A stretch of DNA of 64,000 bases. Source: Algoriella xinjiangensis. Its GTDB lineage: Bacteria > Bacteroidota > Bacteroidia > Flavobacteriales > Weeksellaceae. Both the position numbers and the translations under genes were made by a program. The notes under the pieces are model-generated. The model was not told where the DNA came from. It did not search any database and worked only from the letters and a program-made list of their open reading frames with translations. The stretch spans positions 124,001 through 188,000 of the forward strand of contig NZ_FOUZ01000008.1 in NCBI RefSeq assembly GCF_900115015.1, read 5' to 3'. Position 1 is the stretch's first letter; each line of letters starts with the position of its first letter. Of this stretch, positions 26,672 through 36,500 are shown piece by piece.

Positions 26672-27476
26672 AAAAAATAATTGATTTGTGATTATCAAAA
26701 TATGAGTTTGAACTGTTTTTCTCGTTGATCCAATTAAATGATTCGTGCAGATTTACAACATGACCAACAATGATTAAAGTTGGTACATAATCAAATTTTG
26801 GCAATTGTTTTTGTTGAATATCCGTAAAAGAAAAAACTTGCGTTTTTTGATCGGGCGTGGTCGCTTGTTGAATAACCGCCAATCCTTTTTCTGTATTAAT
26901 TCCTTTCTCCAAAAAACGGTCAACCAACGTTTGTAAACGCTGTCCGCTCATGTAAAAAACCAAAGTATCGTCTGTTGTTGCCCAATCATTCCATTGATTT
27001 TCTGCTACAGTTTTTAAATCGCAAAGTGTTAATAATCGTAAACCTTTAGCATAATTACGCGCAGTTAATGGAATTCCCGAATATGCTGCGGCACCGAAAG
27101 CAGCAGAAATTCCTGGAATAATTTCGTACGGAATTTTATGTGTATTTAAGATTTCTAATTCATCCAAAATATTCGAAAATAGTGATGCATCGCCGCCTTT
27201 TAATCTCAACACTAATTTTCCTTGAATGGCAAATTCTACCAACAAATTATTAATGTCTTTTTGAGGCGTGTGCAAACCTTTAGAACATTGCTTGCCAACG
27301 TAAATAATTAAAGCATCTTTGGACGCATAATTTTCTATCAATTCTGGCGAAACCAGACGATCTGTTAAAATAACATCTGCTGTTTGTATATATTTTAATG
27401 CTTTTAGCGTAATCAAATCTGGATCTCCTGGACCCGCGCCCGCTAAAATTACTTTTCCTATAGTGTGATTACTCAT
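26661..27476 (-). CDS. cobA: Uroporphyrinogen-III C-methyltransferase (SUMT)
   Basis: The 271-residue enzyme has the tetrapyrrole methylase motifs ILAGAGPGDPDLITLKALK, ADVILTDRLV, VLRLKGGDASLF, PGISAAFGAAAYSGIPLTAR and the C-terminal VGHVVNL. It methylates uroporphyrinogen III twice to precorrin-2, the first step of siroheme synthesis. The later steps would be done by the N-terminal domain of the TSUP fusion at the end of the operon. So the CysG activities are divided between two proteins here. Confidence 0.93.
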   Translation of the reverse strand: MSNHTIGKVILAGAGPGDPDLITLKALKYIQTADVILTDRLVSPELIENYASKDALIIYVGKQCSKGLHTPQKDINNLLVEFAIQGKLVLRLKGGDASLFSNILDELEILNTHKIPYEIIPGISAAFGAAAYSGIPLTARNYAKGLRLLTLCDLKTVAENQWNDWATTDDTLVFYMSGQRLQTLVDRFLEKGINTEKGLAVIQQATTPDQKTQVFSFTDIQQKQLPKFDYVPTLIIVGHVVNLHESFNWINEKNSSNSYFDNHKSIIFYAS

Positions 27477-27495
27477 TTCTCTTTGTGTATTATGA

Positions 27496-28731
27496 TTAGT
27501 CCAAAAACATTAAAGCTGCTACCGTATTTTTAGTCGATTCATCAATCAAAATTGCATTACCCGTTTGCGAATTAGTTTGAAATGAATCATAAAAAAGTGG
27601 TTGATTTGTCTTTAAAACAACTTGTCCGATATCATTTAAATTGATTTCGTCGGACGGATTAAAAGTCCAATTATTTATATCCCAAAGTTGCTCTATTGCT
27701 TCAATTTTAATTCTCACTTCTCGAAAACGATGTTGTAATAAATATGTTTTTCCTTGTTGCAAAGCTGAATTATCTAACCAACAAATCCATGATTTTAAAG
27801 TATTAGAAACTGTAGGAATTTCGGCAACTTTTACAATCGTATTTCCTCTGCTTATATCAATATCATCGGACAAATGCAACACAATATTTTCGCCTGCTTT
27901 TGCAGTTTCTACTTCTTTTTGATGTCTTTCTATCTTTTTTATTTTTGACGATATTTCGGATGGATATACAATTATTTCGTCGCCTACTTTTAGCTCTCCA
28001 CTTTGTAATTGCCCTGCATATCCGCGATAATCGTGGTATTTTTCTTCTTGTGGACGAATAACAAATTGTACTTGAAAACGAACTGGTAATGTTTGCTCAG
28101 GATTGATTGTAATATTTTCTAAAACACTTAATAATGTTTCGCCTTTGTACCAAGGTGTATTTATAGATTTATCGACAATATTATCTCCAATCAAAGCGCT
28201 AACTGGTATGTAAACAATTTCATCATAATTTAATTGGTCTTTTATCGCTTCAAAATCAGCTTTTATTTTGTTAAATATATCTTCCGAATAATCAAGTAAA
28301 TCAATTTTATTAATCGCAATAATTGCTTTTTTAATTCCCATTAACGAGCCAATACTTGCATGACGTTTTGTTTGAGTTGTGATACCATTACGTGCATCAA
28401 CCAAAATAATTATCAATTCTGAATTAGAAGCTCCCGTAATCATATTTCGCGTGTATTGCTCATGTCCAGGCGCATCTGCAATAATAAATTTGCGTTTGTC
28501 TGTCGAAAAATATTTATAAGCCACATCTATTGTTATGCCTTGTTCTCTTTCGGCGCGTAAACCGTCCGTAATCAAAGCCAAATCGATTGTATCATTTTGA
28601 TGAGATTTCTTTTTTTCTAAAACACCTAATTGATCTGTATGTACGCTGTTAGAATCGTATAGCAAACGTCCAATTAAGGTACTTTTACCATCGTCTACAT
28701 TTCCTGCTGTTATAAATTTGAGTGTATTCAT
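27496..28731 (-). CDS. cysN: Sulfate adenylyltransferase subunit 1 (GTPase)
   Basis: The 411-residue elongation-factor-like GTPase has the P-loop GNVDDGKSTLIGRLLYD, the switch ERE-QGITIDVAYKYF, DAPGHEQYTRNM and NKIDLLDY. It uses GTP hydrolysis to drive the ATP sulfurylase reaction of CysD. The length is that of CysN without a fused APS kinase (CysC) domain, so APS rather than PAPS may be the intermediate. It starts 49 bases after cysD. Confidence 0.95.
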   Translation of the reverse strand: MNTLKFITAGNVDDGKSTLIGRLLYDSNSVHTDQLGVLEKKKSHQNDTIDLALITDGLRAEREQGITIDVAYKYFSTDKRKFIIADAPGHEQYTRNMITGASNSELIIILVDARNGITTQTKRHASIGSLMGIKKAIIAINKIDLLDYSEDIFNKIKADFEAIKDQLNYDEIVYIPVSALIGDNIVDKSINTPWYKGETLLSVLENITINPEQTLPVRFQVQFVIRPQEEKYHDYRGYAGQLQSGELKVGDEIIVYPSEISSKIKKIERHQKEVETAKAGENIVLHLSDDIDISRGNTIVKVAEIPTVSNTLKSWICWLDNSALQQGKTYLLQHRFREVRIKIEAIEQLWDINNWTFNPSDEINLNDIGQVVLKTNQPLFYDSFQTNSQTGNAILIDESTKNTVAALMFLD

Positions 28732-28780
28732 TTTACTAATATTCTATAGAGTTTATATAGTTTTAAACTAAAAAAATGGA

Positions 28781-29689
28781 TTAAAAATAACCTTGCTTTT
28801 TTCTATCTTCCATTGCAGCTTCAGATAATTGATCGTCTAAACGTGTTTGTCCTCTTTCGCTAATTCGGGTGTTAATAATATCTGTAATTATATCATCAAT
28901 AGTTGCTGCATCTGATGGTACTGCGGCCGTACACGTCATATCGCCAACTGTGCGGTAACGTACTTTTTCTACAACAACCTCATCCGTTTCATTTGGTTGT
29001 ATAAATGCCGAAGTTGCAATTAGTTTATCATTATAAACGATACATTCTCGCTGATGAGAAAAATATAAATTTGGCAATTCTATCTCATTTGCTTTGATAT
29101 AATTCCAAACATCCAATTCGGTCCAATTACTAATCGGAAAAACTCTAACATTGTGCCCTTTTTCTATTTTACCGTTTAAAATATTCCACAATTCTGGACG
29201 CTGAAGTTTAGGATCCCATTGTCCAAAATCATCACGAACCGAAAAAATACGTTCTTTGGCTCTTGCTTTTTCCTCATCGCGACGTGCTCCACCAATACAA
29301 GCATCAAACTGATATTCCTCAATAACATCTAACAAAGCATACGTTTGTAAGGCATTACGAGAAGGAAAACGACCATTTGTTTCTTTTAGATTATACTTTT
29401 TAATGGCATCTTCTACAGAAGCTACAATTAAATTTTCTCCGATTTTATTTGCTAAATAATCTCTGAATTTAATTGCCTCAGGAAAATTATGTCCCGTATC
29501 CACATGTACCAACGGAAACGGAAATTTGCCTGGTCTGAATGCTTTTAATGCTAAATGAACTAAAACAATTGAATCTTTTCCACCCGAAAATAATAATGCT
29601 GGACGCTCAAACTGTGCGGCAGTTTCTCTAAGAATATAAATTGCTTCATCTTCTAATTGAGCTAAATAATTTTTCTCTTTATATGACAT
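28781..29689 (-). CDS. cysD: Sulfate adenylyltransferase subunit 2
   Basis: The 302-residue protein is a PP-loop ATP pyrophosphatase with LLFSGGKDSIVLVHLALK, VHVDTGHNFPEAIKFRD, CIGGARRDEEKARAKERIFS and the C-terminal GYF. It adenylates sulfate to APS together with CysN. It is the first structural gene of the operon and is preceded by a leader with a short frame and a terminator. No CysH (APS/PAPS reductase) gene is adjacent. Confidence 0.95.
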   Translation of the reverse strand: MSYKEKNYLAQLEDEAIYILRETAAQFERPALLFSGGKDSIVLVHLALKAFRPGKFPFPLVHVDTGHNFPEAIKFRDYLANKIGENLIVASVEDAIKKYNLKETNGRFPSRNALQTYALLDVIEEYQFDACIGGARRDEEKARAKERIFSVRDDFGQWDPKLQRPELWNILNGKIEKGHNVRVFPISNWTELDVWNYIKANEIELPNLYFSHQRECIVYNDKLIATSAFIQPNETDEVVVEKVRYRTVGDMTCTAAVPSDAATIDDIITDIINTRISERGQTRLDDQLSEAAMEDRKKQGYF

Positions 29690-29707
29690 TTTTTTAATTT
29701 TATTTCA

Positions 29708-29738
29708 ACAAAAAACTCCTCAAAAATTTGAGGAGTTT
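29708..29738 (-). terminator. Intrinsic terminator (probable attenuator) before cysD
   Basis: On the minus strand AACTCCTCAAA and TTTGAGGAGTT (29714-29737) form a perfect stem followed by a T run. The hairpin lies between a 25-codon leader frame and the cysD start, where it would stop transcription before the sulfur operon unless prevented. GAGGAG inside the leader frame (29778-29783) is complementary to the CTCCTC of its first arm. Confidence 0.8.
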
Positions 29739-29756
29739 GCTATTTTATGAAATGTA

Positions 29757-29834
29757 TTAACACGGCACAAGAATATTCTCCTCTTTTATAGAGTAACACA
29801 TATACATTGCCATATATAATACATTAATTTTCAT
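29757..29834 (-). CDS. Candidate leader peptide of the cys operon (25 residues)
   Basis: A short frame runs from ATG 29834 to TAA 29757. It encodes a Met- and Tyr-rich peptide with Cys at positions 13 and 25, the last Cys codon lying directly before the stop (MYMCYS in the middle, LVPC at the end). It starts about 15 bases after a -7-like TATTTTTG element and ends 20 bases before the terminator hairpin. This is the layout of a leader peptide that senses charged Cys-tRNA. A second short frame starting with TTG and an immediate Cys codon overlaps its end. The function is inferred. Confidence 0.5.
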   Translation of the reverse strand: MKINVLYMAMYMCYSIKEENILVPC

Positions 29835-29848
29835 TGTTTTAATTTGTT

Positions 29849-29856
29849 CAAAAATA
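29849..29856 (-). promoter_or_regulatory. -7 element of the cys operon promoter
   Basis: TATTTTTG on the minus strand fits TAnnTTTG. The -33 region 19-21 bases upstream is T-rich but has no clear TTG. Transcription would begin only a few bases before the leader-peptide ATG. Confidence 0.5.
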
Positions 29857-30023
29857 TATTAATTTTCTATAAATAAAAAATACATAGATAATTTTAAAGA
29901 ATAAATCAGTTTTAATCTATTTTATTAGATAATTTTTCGGTTTAATTGGTTTTTGCAAAAACATTAATCTATTAAGTTAGTAGAGTAATGGATGTGAAAA
30001 TATAATTTTAAGTGCTTAATAAA

Positions 30024-30566
30024 CTATAATTCTATTTCCCAAATTCCTTTTTTGGCAGCTCTTGCTTCTTGTTGTAATTTATAAAACAAGTCCGAGTACT
30101 TTGAATTTGGTTGTATTGTCATAATTCTTGCATATCCATTTTCGATTAACATTGCATTTACAAAATTATTATCTGGTAAATAAACATAAGCCAAAACCCT
30201 ATTGTATTGGTCATATTTATCAAGATCAAACTCTAGTTTTACATTTTTATGTAGAATTAAATTTGTGAGATACTCTTTTGCCTCTTCGCCATAATAGCCT
30301 TTTTTCTTCTTTCCTCTATTTCTTGTTTCTGGTGTATCAAGTCCAATTAATCTTATTTTATACTCTACATTATATTGGTCAGTACAATAAAAAGTATCGC
30401 CATCTATAACTTTATAAACCGTGTATAATTCATTTTCTGAATTGTTATAAGAATTTATAATTTTGGTATTACTGGCTAGTTCATTTTCTAAACTTCTTTT
30501 TTTACCTGATTTAGAGCAAGCTGCTGTTAAAAGAACAATTAAAATGATATAAAAACTATTCTTCAT
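30024..30566 (-). CDS. Lipoprotein with staphylococcal-nuclease (thermonuclease) domain
   Basis: The 180-residue protein has a lipoprotein signal (LLTAACS, lipobox Cys17) and an SNase domain with VIDGDTFYC, RLIGLDTPE, YYGEEAKEYL and YNRVLAYVYL. The metal ligands (Asp57 and Asp77) and the catalytic Arg72, Glu94 and Arg123 pattern are all present, so the domain should be an active Ca2+-dependent DNase/RNase. Anchoring outside the inner membrane places it in the periplasm or on the outer membrane. It is the last gene of the eight-gene operon and overlaps the MotB-like gene by 11 bases, so it is part of that system. Confidence 0.88.
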   Translation of the reverse strand: MKNSFYIILIVLLTAACSKSGKKRSLENELASNTKIINSYNNSENELYTVYKVIDGDTFYCTDQYNVEYKIRLIGLDTPETRNRGKKKKGYYGEEAKEYLTNLILHKNVKLEFDLDKYDQYNRVLAYVYLPDNNFVNAMLIENGYARIMTIQPNSKYSDLFYKLQQEARAAKKGIWEIEL

Positions 30567-31278
30567 CTGTATTACTTATTTTAGGTACAATTTGAATTAT
30601 AAAACGTTGATTTTTAAATTCTGTTTTATAAAATTTATTTACTTGGTTCTCATTATTTCTATTTTCAATTTCATAAAAATGACGACCAACTCCTCCCCAT
30701 CCGTTTCCTGAAATTTGTAAATCAATCAAGCCATTGTATTTTTTATCTTCAAAATTAATTCCTTTGTCTATCCAAAATTTCCATAAGTTAAACGCTCTTA
30801 AATAACTTAATTGATAATCTTCTTTTAAATTTGGTTTTAAGAATTTTGAAGCATAACCAGAAATTATAACGATGTAAGAAACATTTGAAAGTGTTTTATT
30901 ATTTTTTTTATCCTTTTCTAGCTGATCTACAATTTTCTTTAACTCTAGACCAGCATCAAGAATTTTTTCTGATGTTGTTTCATAATTCAATAAATCTCCT
31001 TCTTTTATTTCGACTTTAGAAACTCCATATTTTACATCAAAACTTAGTACAAATCTTTTGTATTCTTTCTCATATTTAAACAAATCATTGTTCTTTTTTA
31101 ATGGTTTTATATTTTCTTCGACCATATTATAAACAGCTAGTTTTTTTTGCAAATTTTCAACTTGTCTTTGTTGAGAAATGTAAGTAATTACGAATAATAC
31201 TAGAACTATAAAAAATAAACTTGTCATTAAATCCGAATAACCAATCCAAAATATTCCTGTATCTTTTTTCTTAGACAT
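30556..31278 (-). CDS. MotB/ZorB-like protein: single span plus OmpA-like domain
   Basis: The 240-residue protein has one membrane span (IFWIGYSDLMTSLFFIVLVLF) containing an acidic residue, Asp16, placed like the ion-binding Asp of MotB, TolR/ExbD and ZorB. A coiled-coil linker and an OmpA/MotB-like C-terminal domain follow: VIISGYASKFL, the LSYLRAFNLWKFWIDKGI helix, LQISGNGWGGVG and NQRFIIQIV near residues 135-235. It is the expected partner of the MotA-like protein encoded 2 bases upstream. The two should form an ion-driven stator or motor. Binding of peptidoglycan by the OmpA domain is inferred from the family. Confidence 0.82.
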   Translation of the reverse strand: MSKKKDTGIFWIGYSDLMTSLFFIVLVLFVITYISQQRQVENLQKKLAVYNMVEENIKPLKKNNDLFKYEKEYKRFVLSFDVKYGVSKVEIKEGDLLNYETTSEKILDAGLELKKIVDQLEKDKKNNKTLSNVSYIVIISGYASKFLKPNLKEDYQLSYLRAFNLWKFWIDKGINFEDKKYNGLIDLQISGNGWGGVGRHFYEIENRNNENQVNKFYKTEFKNQRFIIQIVPKISNTDEE

Positions 31279-31280
31279 TC

Positions 31281-32852
31281 TTATTTTTTCTTTTTAAATG
31301 GATTTTTAAATATTTCTGACATAATATCTACCTTTATTGTAGAAGGAATACTAGACAGTGATTTATTTGTAATTTGTATTGACGAATTAGTTTTCTCTAC
31401 AGAATTATTTGTTCTTTCTACAGAACTACTCGTTTTTTCTAATACAATATTTACTTGATCTAATTGTTTTTTAATTGCTTCAACTTTTTCAAAATTTTCC
31501 TCAATCTTTTTTGTCGATTCGTTCAAATCTTCTAAATATTTTAAGTTTGACAGATAAGATCTATTTTCTTCAAAAGAACGTTCTAACAAACCTGCCTCTT
31601 TAATTGTCATCGTTTGCATAGATGTTATTTGATTTTGAGTATGCTCTTTCAATTGTTCCATTGAGCGTTGCATTACATCATCAGCTCTTTTTACGCCTTG
31701 TTTAAAAATTTCTGTATTATCATTTAAAATTGTAAAATGAGAATCAATAAATTTAACTATTCGTTGAGTTTCCTCTAATCGTTGATCTACTTTTAAAGCG
31801 ACATCAGAAAAATTATTAACTCTATCTAGTAGCAATCTCAAATCTTTACTTACATCTTTTGATGCACCTAACATAGATGTTGCAGATGTTATATAGGAGT
31901 TAAAATGTTCTAGTTCTGGGACAGTTGATTTTAATTCTTTTAATATTTTTACATTTGCTTTTGCAAACTCTGCAATATCAATAGATTCTAACGTATCTAA
32001 AATTGAAGATTGAGCGATTAATGCGTCATAATTTTTAGAAAACAAAGCATCTAATTTGTGTAAATTTTGAGTGAAATCGAGATTAAATTTTGAAACTACA
32101 TCTCCTAATTTAAATACACTTGACGATACACTTTGATTAATTAATGGCATTAATTCGGTCTGAGTAAAAGTGTAAAAATCATTCTTATTATCTTCTACTT
32201 TTTTACGTGCATCTTTAAAAGAAACTGTAGAATTATACACCGTAAGTCCAAGACCATAGCAACTTGCAATCATCGCTATACAAACACTAATTAAGAAACT
32301 TGAAATACCAGACTCAAAAATATCTCCTCCTTTTATTTGTATAAAAAAAAGATTACCTAGCCCGAAAATAATTCCAACCATTGTTCCCATTAAACCCAAA
32401 TATAAAGGTGCATTAATTGTTTGTGTAATATAATCGTCTTCGGCATCTACATTACGTTCTACGACATCTTTTATTAAATTAAAATCGGCTATTGCTCCTC
32501 TATTTCTTAATAAATAAACATTAAGTGCTTCTTGTATTTTATCAAAATGTGAATTAAATTTTTTAGTAGGTGAAATCAAATTAACACTTACAATATTAGA
32601 ATCTTCGGTATCATACAATTCATTTTCATAAATATCATTGTAATCTTCAACTTGTTTTAAAATTGCTTTCGGATCTTTTTCATTTAGATGAGTAAATGGA
32701 ATTTTCAAATTTTGAATTTCAAAATTACTTCCATCCGGAATTATTATAGTTAAATTCTTAATTGCCTGTTTGGTTTGTTTAGCAAATTTGGTTTGGTAAA
32801 ATATGATAGCAAACAATGCTAAAAATTCTAAAATTACACTTATACTAATCAT
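31281..32852 (-). CDS. MotA/ExbB/ZorA-like stator protein with long coiled-coil tail
   Basis: The 523-residue protein has an N-terminal span (residues 3-20), a cytoplasmic region, and then the MotA/TolQ/ExbB signature APLYLGLMGTMVGIIFGLGN (149-168) with a second hydrophobic span at 184-208 (FLISVCIAMIASCYGLGLTV). The remaining 300 residues are a coiled-coil tail with repeats such as SSVERTNNSVEKTNSSIQITNKSLSSI near the C-terminus. This matches the plan of ZorA, a MotA-like protein with a long cytoplasmic tail, better than MotA or ExbB. It overlaps the preceding gene by 8 bases. Confidence 0.82.
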   Translation of the reverse strand: MISISVILEFLALFAIIFYQTKFAKQTKQAIKNLTIIIPDGSNFEIQNLKIPFTHLNEKDPKAILKQVEDYNDIYENELYDTEDSNIVSVNLISPTKKFNSHFDKIQEALNVYLLRNRGAIADFNLIKDVVERNVDAEDDYITQTINAPLYLGLMGTMVGIIFGLGNLFFIQIKGGDIFESGISSFLISVCIAMIASCYGLGLTVYNSTVSFKDARKKVEDNKNDFYTFTQTELMPLINQSVSSSVFKLGDVVSKFNLDFTQNLHKLDALFSKNYDALIAQSSILDTLESIDIAEFAKANVKILKELKSTVPELEHFNSYITSATSMLGASKDVSKDLRLLLDRVNNFSDVALKVDQRLEETQRIVKFIDSHFTILNDNTEIFKQGVKRADDVMQRSMEQLKEHTQNQITSMQTMTIKEAGLLERSFEENRSYLSNLKYLEDLNESTKKIEENFEKVEAIKKQLDQVNIVLEKTSSSVERTNNSVEKTNSSIQITNKSLSSIPSTIKVDIMSEIFKNPFKKKK

Positions 32853-33570
32853 ATTTTATTTTTGCTTTTTCTATTACTTTCCAATAATCATTTTCTTTTA
32901 TTAATTTACCTACTGTTTGTGTAATAATTGCTTTAGCTTCTTGATTAAAAGCTTCTATTTGTTCGCATACAGGAAATAAAATATCATGAGGAATATCTAA
33001 AGAATATTTAATTGATTTTGTTTGATTGATAAATTCAAAAGTTGCATTATTATCATCTATAAGAGTTATTTTATATAATGAATTTTCTGAACAGCTTTGG
33101 GTTAATGATGACAAATAAAATCTACCTTCTTTACTTACTTTATTTACATAAAAAATTTCTTTTTCTTTTGGTAAATCTGTTGATGATTCTACATCTAGCA
33201 GTATTATAGTTGGAGCAATCTCATCTTCAATGATTTCTTTTGCTTCAACTATTTCTTTATCTATCTCTTTTTTATCTTCAATAATCTTAGTTAAATGCTT
33301 ATTACTTTCTTCTAAATCCTTAATTTTATTTTTTAATTCTTTAATCTCTAATTCTTTTCTTCCCTCTGGATCTATTGCTTGACGAGAAGGAAGATTATTC
33401 CTTTTTTCATTTTTTTTCTCACTTTCCATTTTTTTATTCCTACTAATCAATATTATTATGAAAAATAATGATATACATAGTAAAATTGATAAACCAATTA
33501 TGACATATAGAGGCCAATTTGATGCGTCTACTTTTATAGAATCTATTTGTTGCGTTAAAAATAATTTCAT
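32845..33570 (-). CDS. Membrane-anchored coiled-coil protein of the operon, unknown family
   Basis: The 241-residue protein has a single strong membrane span (residues 19-43, LYVIIGLSILLCISLFFIIIL), a charged coiled coil (about residues 65-115, ELEIKELKNKIKDLEESNKH) and a C-terminal globular part with KEGRFYLSSLTQSC, FEFINQTKSIKYSLDIPHDI and VGKLIKENDYWKVIEK. I do not recognise the family. Its place between the actin-like ATPase and the stator genes suggests an adaptor linking the cytoplasmic filament proteins to the membrane complex. Confidence 0.65.
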   Translation of the reverse strand: MKLFLTQQIDSIKVDASNWPLYVIIGLSILLCISLFFIIILISRNKKMESEKKNEKRNNLPSRQAIDPEGRKELEIKELKNKIKDLEESNKHLTKIIEDKKEIDKEIVEAKEIIEDEIAPTIILLDVESSTDLPKEKEIFYVNKVSKEGRFYLSSLTQSCSENSLYKITLIDDNNATFEFINQTKSIKYSLDIPHDILFPVCEQIEAFNQEAKAIITQTVGKLIKENDYWKVIEKAKIKYD

Positions 33571-33574
33571 ACAA

Positions 33575-36500
33575 TTAATTTTTAGAAATATGAGAAGCCA
33601 ACGAATTTAAAATACCTACTAATGGATAGAAAAATAAAGGTTCTGATATTTCTGTATCCAATTCGCCTTCTAACTCATCTAATTTATTTTGAATACCGAG
33701 AAGTAATTCGCCTTTTAATTCGCCTAAAGCATATTCTCTATAATTATTCAATTTATCTATGTTAATTTCAAAATTATCTTTAAAACTGAACTCTTTATTT
33801 AAGTCAAAAAATAAATTAATAAAATCTGTAGTTTCTTCTAAAACATCTGCTTTAACCGTTTCTATTTCGGTATATTTTATGTTTTTAGAATTATTTTTAT
33901 CTCCTAATAATGTATATTTTAGCTTTAGAACATCAAGTTCTGTAGTAGAATAAAGCATTCCTTTACATGTTATTTCTTTCGGATTTTTATATTGCTTTAT
34001 TGTAATTGGAGCTAAATTTTGAGCATATACTTTCTCAAAAATTAATTTTGTAAATTCATTTATAATTCTTGATTGTCTAGAATTATCTATAATTGACAAT
34101 AATTTTGATCCATTTCCACTAAAAGTAACATACTTAGGAGCTTCTAAATTATTTACTATCATTAACTTTGCTAAATGATATATTATTGAAGAATAATAAA
34201 ATAAAAATACAGTTTTTAAATCTCCACTATCTGATAAAATAGCCGAATATGATAGTGGAACATTTTTATCGTTTAAATTTTTATTCGTTTCTAACGAAAA
34301 TAAAAAAGTAGATATATCCTCACTTTTATTAGATGATAATCCTTTTAATATAGCTTGTAAATCAAGTTCATTATTTTCTTCTAAAATATTATCTATTTTT
34401 GATCTTGTTTTTATAAAACCATTAGAAGATGATGGTTTATTGTAACCGTCACCAAAAATTGCATTGGCACCATATCTAAAAGACGTAATTATTTGCGGAA
34501 CATCATTATTATAAATAACTATATCTGTTGTTCCTCCACCAATATCTATTGATGCAACAGGTTTATCTAACGACGAAATTCCTTCTTTCTTAATTAAATA
34601 TTGAAAAGGAGCTATAGATTCTGTAATTCTTTTGGGTAGATCATTTGGCTTTAAATATTCCTCAATTAAACCCTCAATTAAACCTTCAAATTTTGATAAT
34701 CTAGCATTATTCATACTAATTGGGTACGACCATTTTATTTGTGTTTTATTGATATCACCATTATTTAATAAAATTTTATTTTTTATTAAAAAAACAAGTT
34801 CTTCTAAAAACACTTTTACTACTTGTATATCATCAGAATTTATATTTGCCCATTTTAAATTCGACTTTACAATACTTGGTTTCTGAATAGGAAGTTTTTC
34901 ATACTGAAATGGAATAGAATAATCAGCTAGAGCATAATTAGCTACTGATTTGTTTAATGTTTCTGCATAAGAAATAACCGTTCTTGTCGGAAATTTAAAT
35001 TCAGTTTCTGCATTGATTAATCCTGGTAATAACTCTAACCTCATCAAACGAACCATCATTATTGTTTCGGTATCAACATCACCTTTTTCTATATAATCTG
35101 ATGAAATTGTACCTTCTAACTGAATATCATCTTTTGTAATATCAAAAGCCTGTGGCTCATCTTCTCCTTTTCTATATTCGATATGAGTATTTGTAGTACC
35201 AAAATCAATTGCAAAAGAAAATACCTCCGAATTGTTTGAAGGAATAGTCCATTTCGGAACAATTACATTGTGTCTATTTAATAATGAAACATCTATATAA
35301 TCAAACTCATTTTCGACAACAGAATACTCTGATTGAATAAAATCTGATTGTTTGTTACTTCTTAATTTTGTTGCAACTTTTTTTACTGTTTCATTCTTAT
35401 CATCAATAAATTGAGCTTTAACATCTATATCTCCAAAATCATATATACCGATACGGTAATGTGCATCAAATCTTTTATTCGTTTTAACAAAAGGAAAAAT
35501 TCCTAAAGAAAAATTTACTCTTTCTATAAATCCCTGATTGTTAATTAAATCTGGTTGATCTGCAGTTAAAGGTCCTTTATTTACATACCTTCTATTAAAT
35601 GTAATAAATCTATTTTGAGATTTTATTGGTATACGCAATATAACATCTATAGAATCTACAAATGATTTCATTTCTAACATTGGTAATCCACCAACTTTTT
35701 TATTTAACAAATCGTCTATAGAAAAGAAATCAAAAAACTTTCTTGTTAATGGTAAAGCAAAATCAGAAATATTGTTGTTTACATTACGCGTTATATTTCC
35801 GTTGAAATACTTTGGATTTAAAGGATACTCAAAATTAAAAATATAAGGTTCTAAAAAATCACTAACCGTTATATATGGATATTGTGTTGCTGTATTTGGT
35901 AAAGTTCTTTTATTAAATTCATTTTCCGAATCATAATATGGTACCTTAAAATTTTGATTCCATTTAGCAGAAAAACTGGTATAATTAAGTCCTGTATTGT
36001 AACTATTTTGTAAAACCAAAGGAAGTAATTCATCTGTATAAATAGAATTAAACTTTTCTGAATCTATCAAAAAATCACTTTCTTTTTGAATTTGACTTGC
36101 TAATTGTTTTACTCTTCTTATTTTTAAAGGAACACCTAAAACATCAATATTTTGCCCAGAAATGCCCGTATCTAAATCATCATAATAAGTATTAAGATCT
36201 ATCAAATTTTGCTGTCCTTCACTTTTTATTTGATGAATTTCTTCAAATAAGGAATGATTAATTTTCGAAAGTTCTTCTAACGAAAGTTCTATATAATCAT
36301 AAAAATCTTTCATTTTAGATTTTAAACTAGAATTTGAATAAAACAGTCTATAAATATATTTTTGAAATTCCTCGTCTCTGTTATATAACGGACAATATTC
36401 TGAATCGAATAATTTATCAGAACCATGAAAATTTAAATCAATAGAACTTAAATTATTTGCCGTTGTAAAAAATAATGTTAACGGAGAAGTTCCTCCAATT

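Noticed and set aside
29690-30023. A SAM or other known riboswitch upstream of cysD.
   Set aside because: No conserved riboswitch core was recognised. A short frame followed by a simple terminator explains the region better.
30556-32852. The stator pair considered as flagellar motAB or exbBD.
   Set aside because: No flagellar or TonB genes are nearby, and the long coiled-coil tail and OmpA-like partner fit neither pair. Flavobacteriia lack flagella as a rule.
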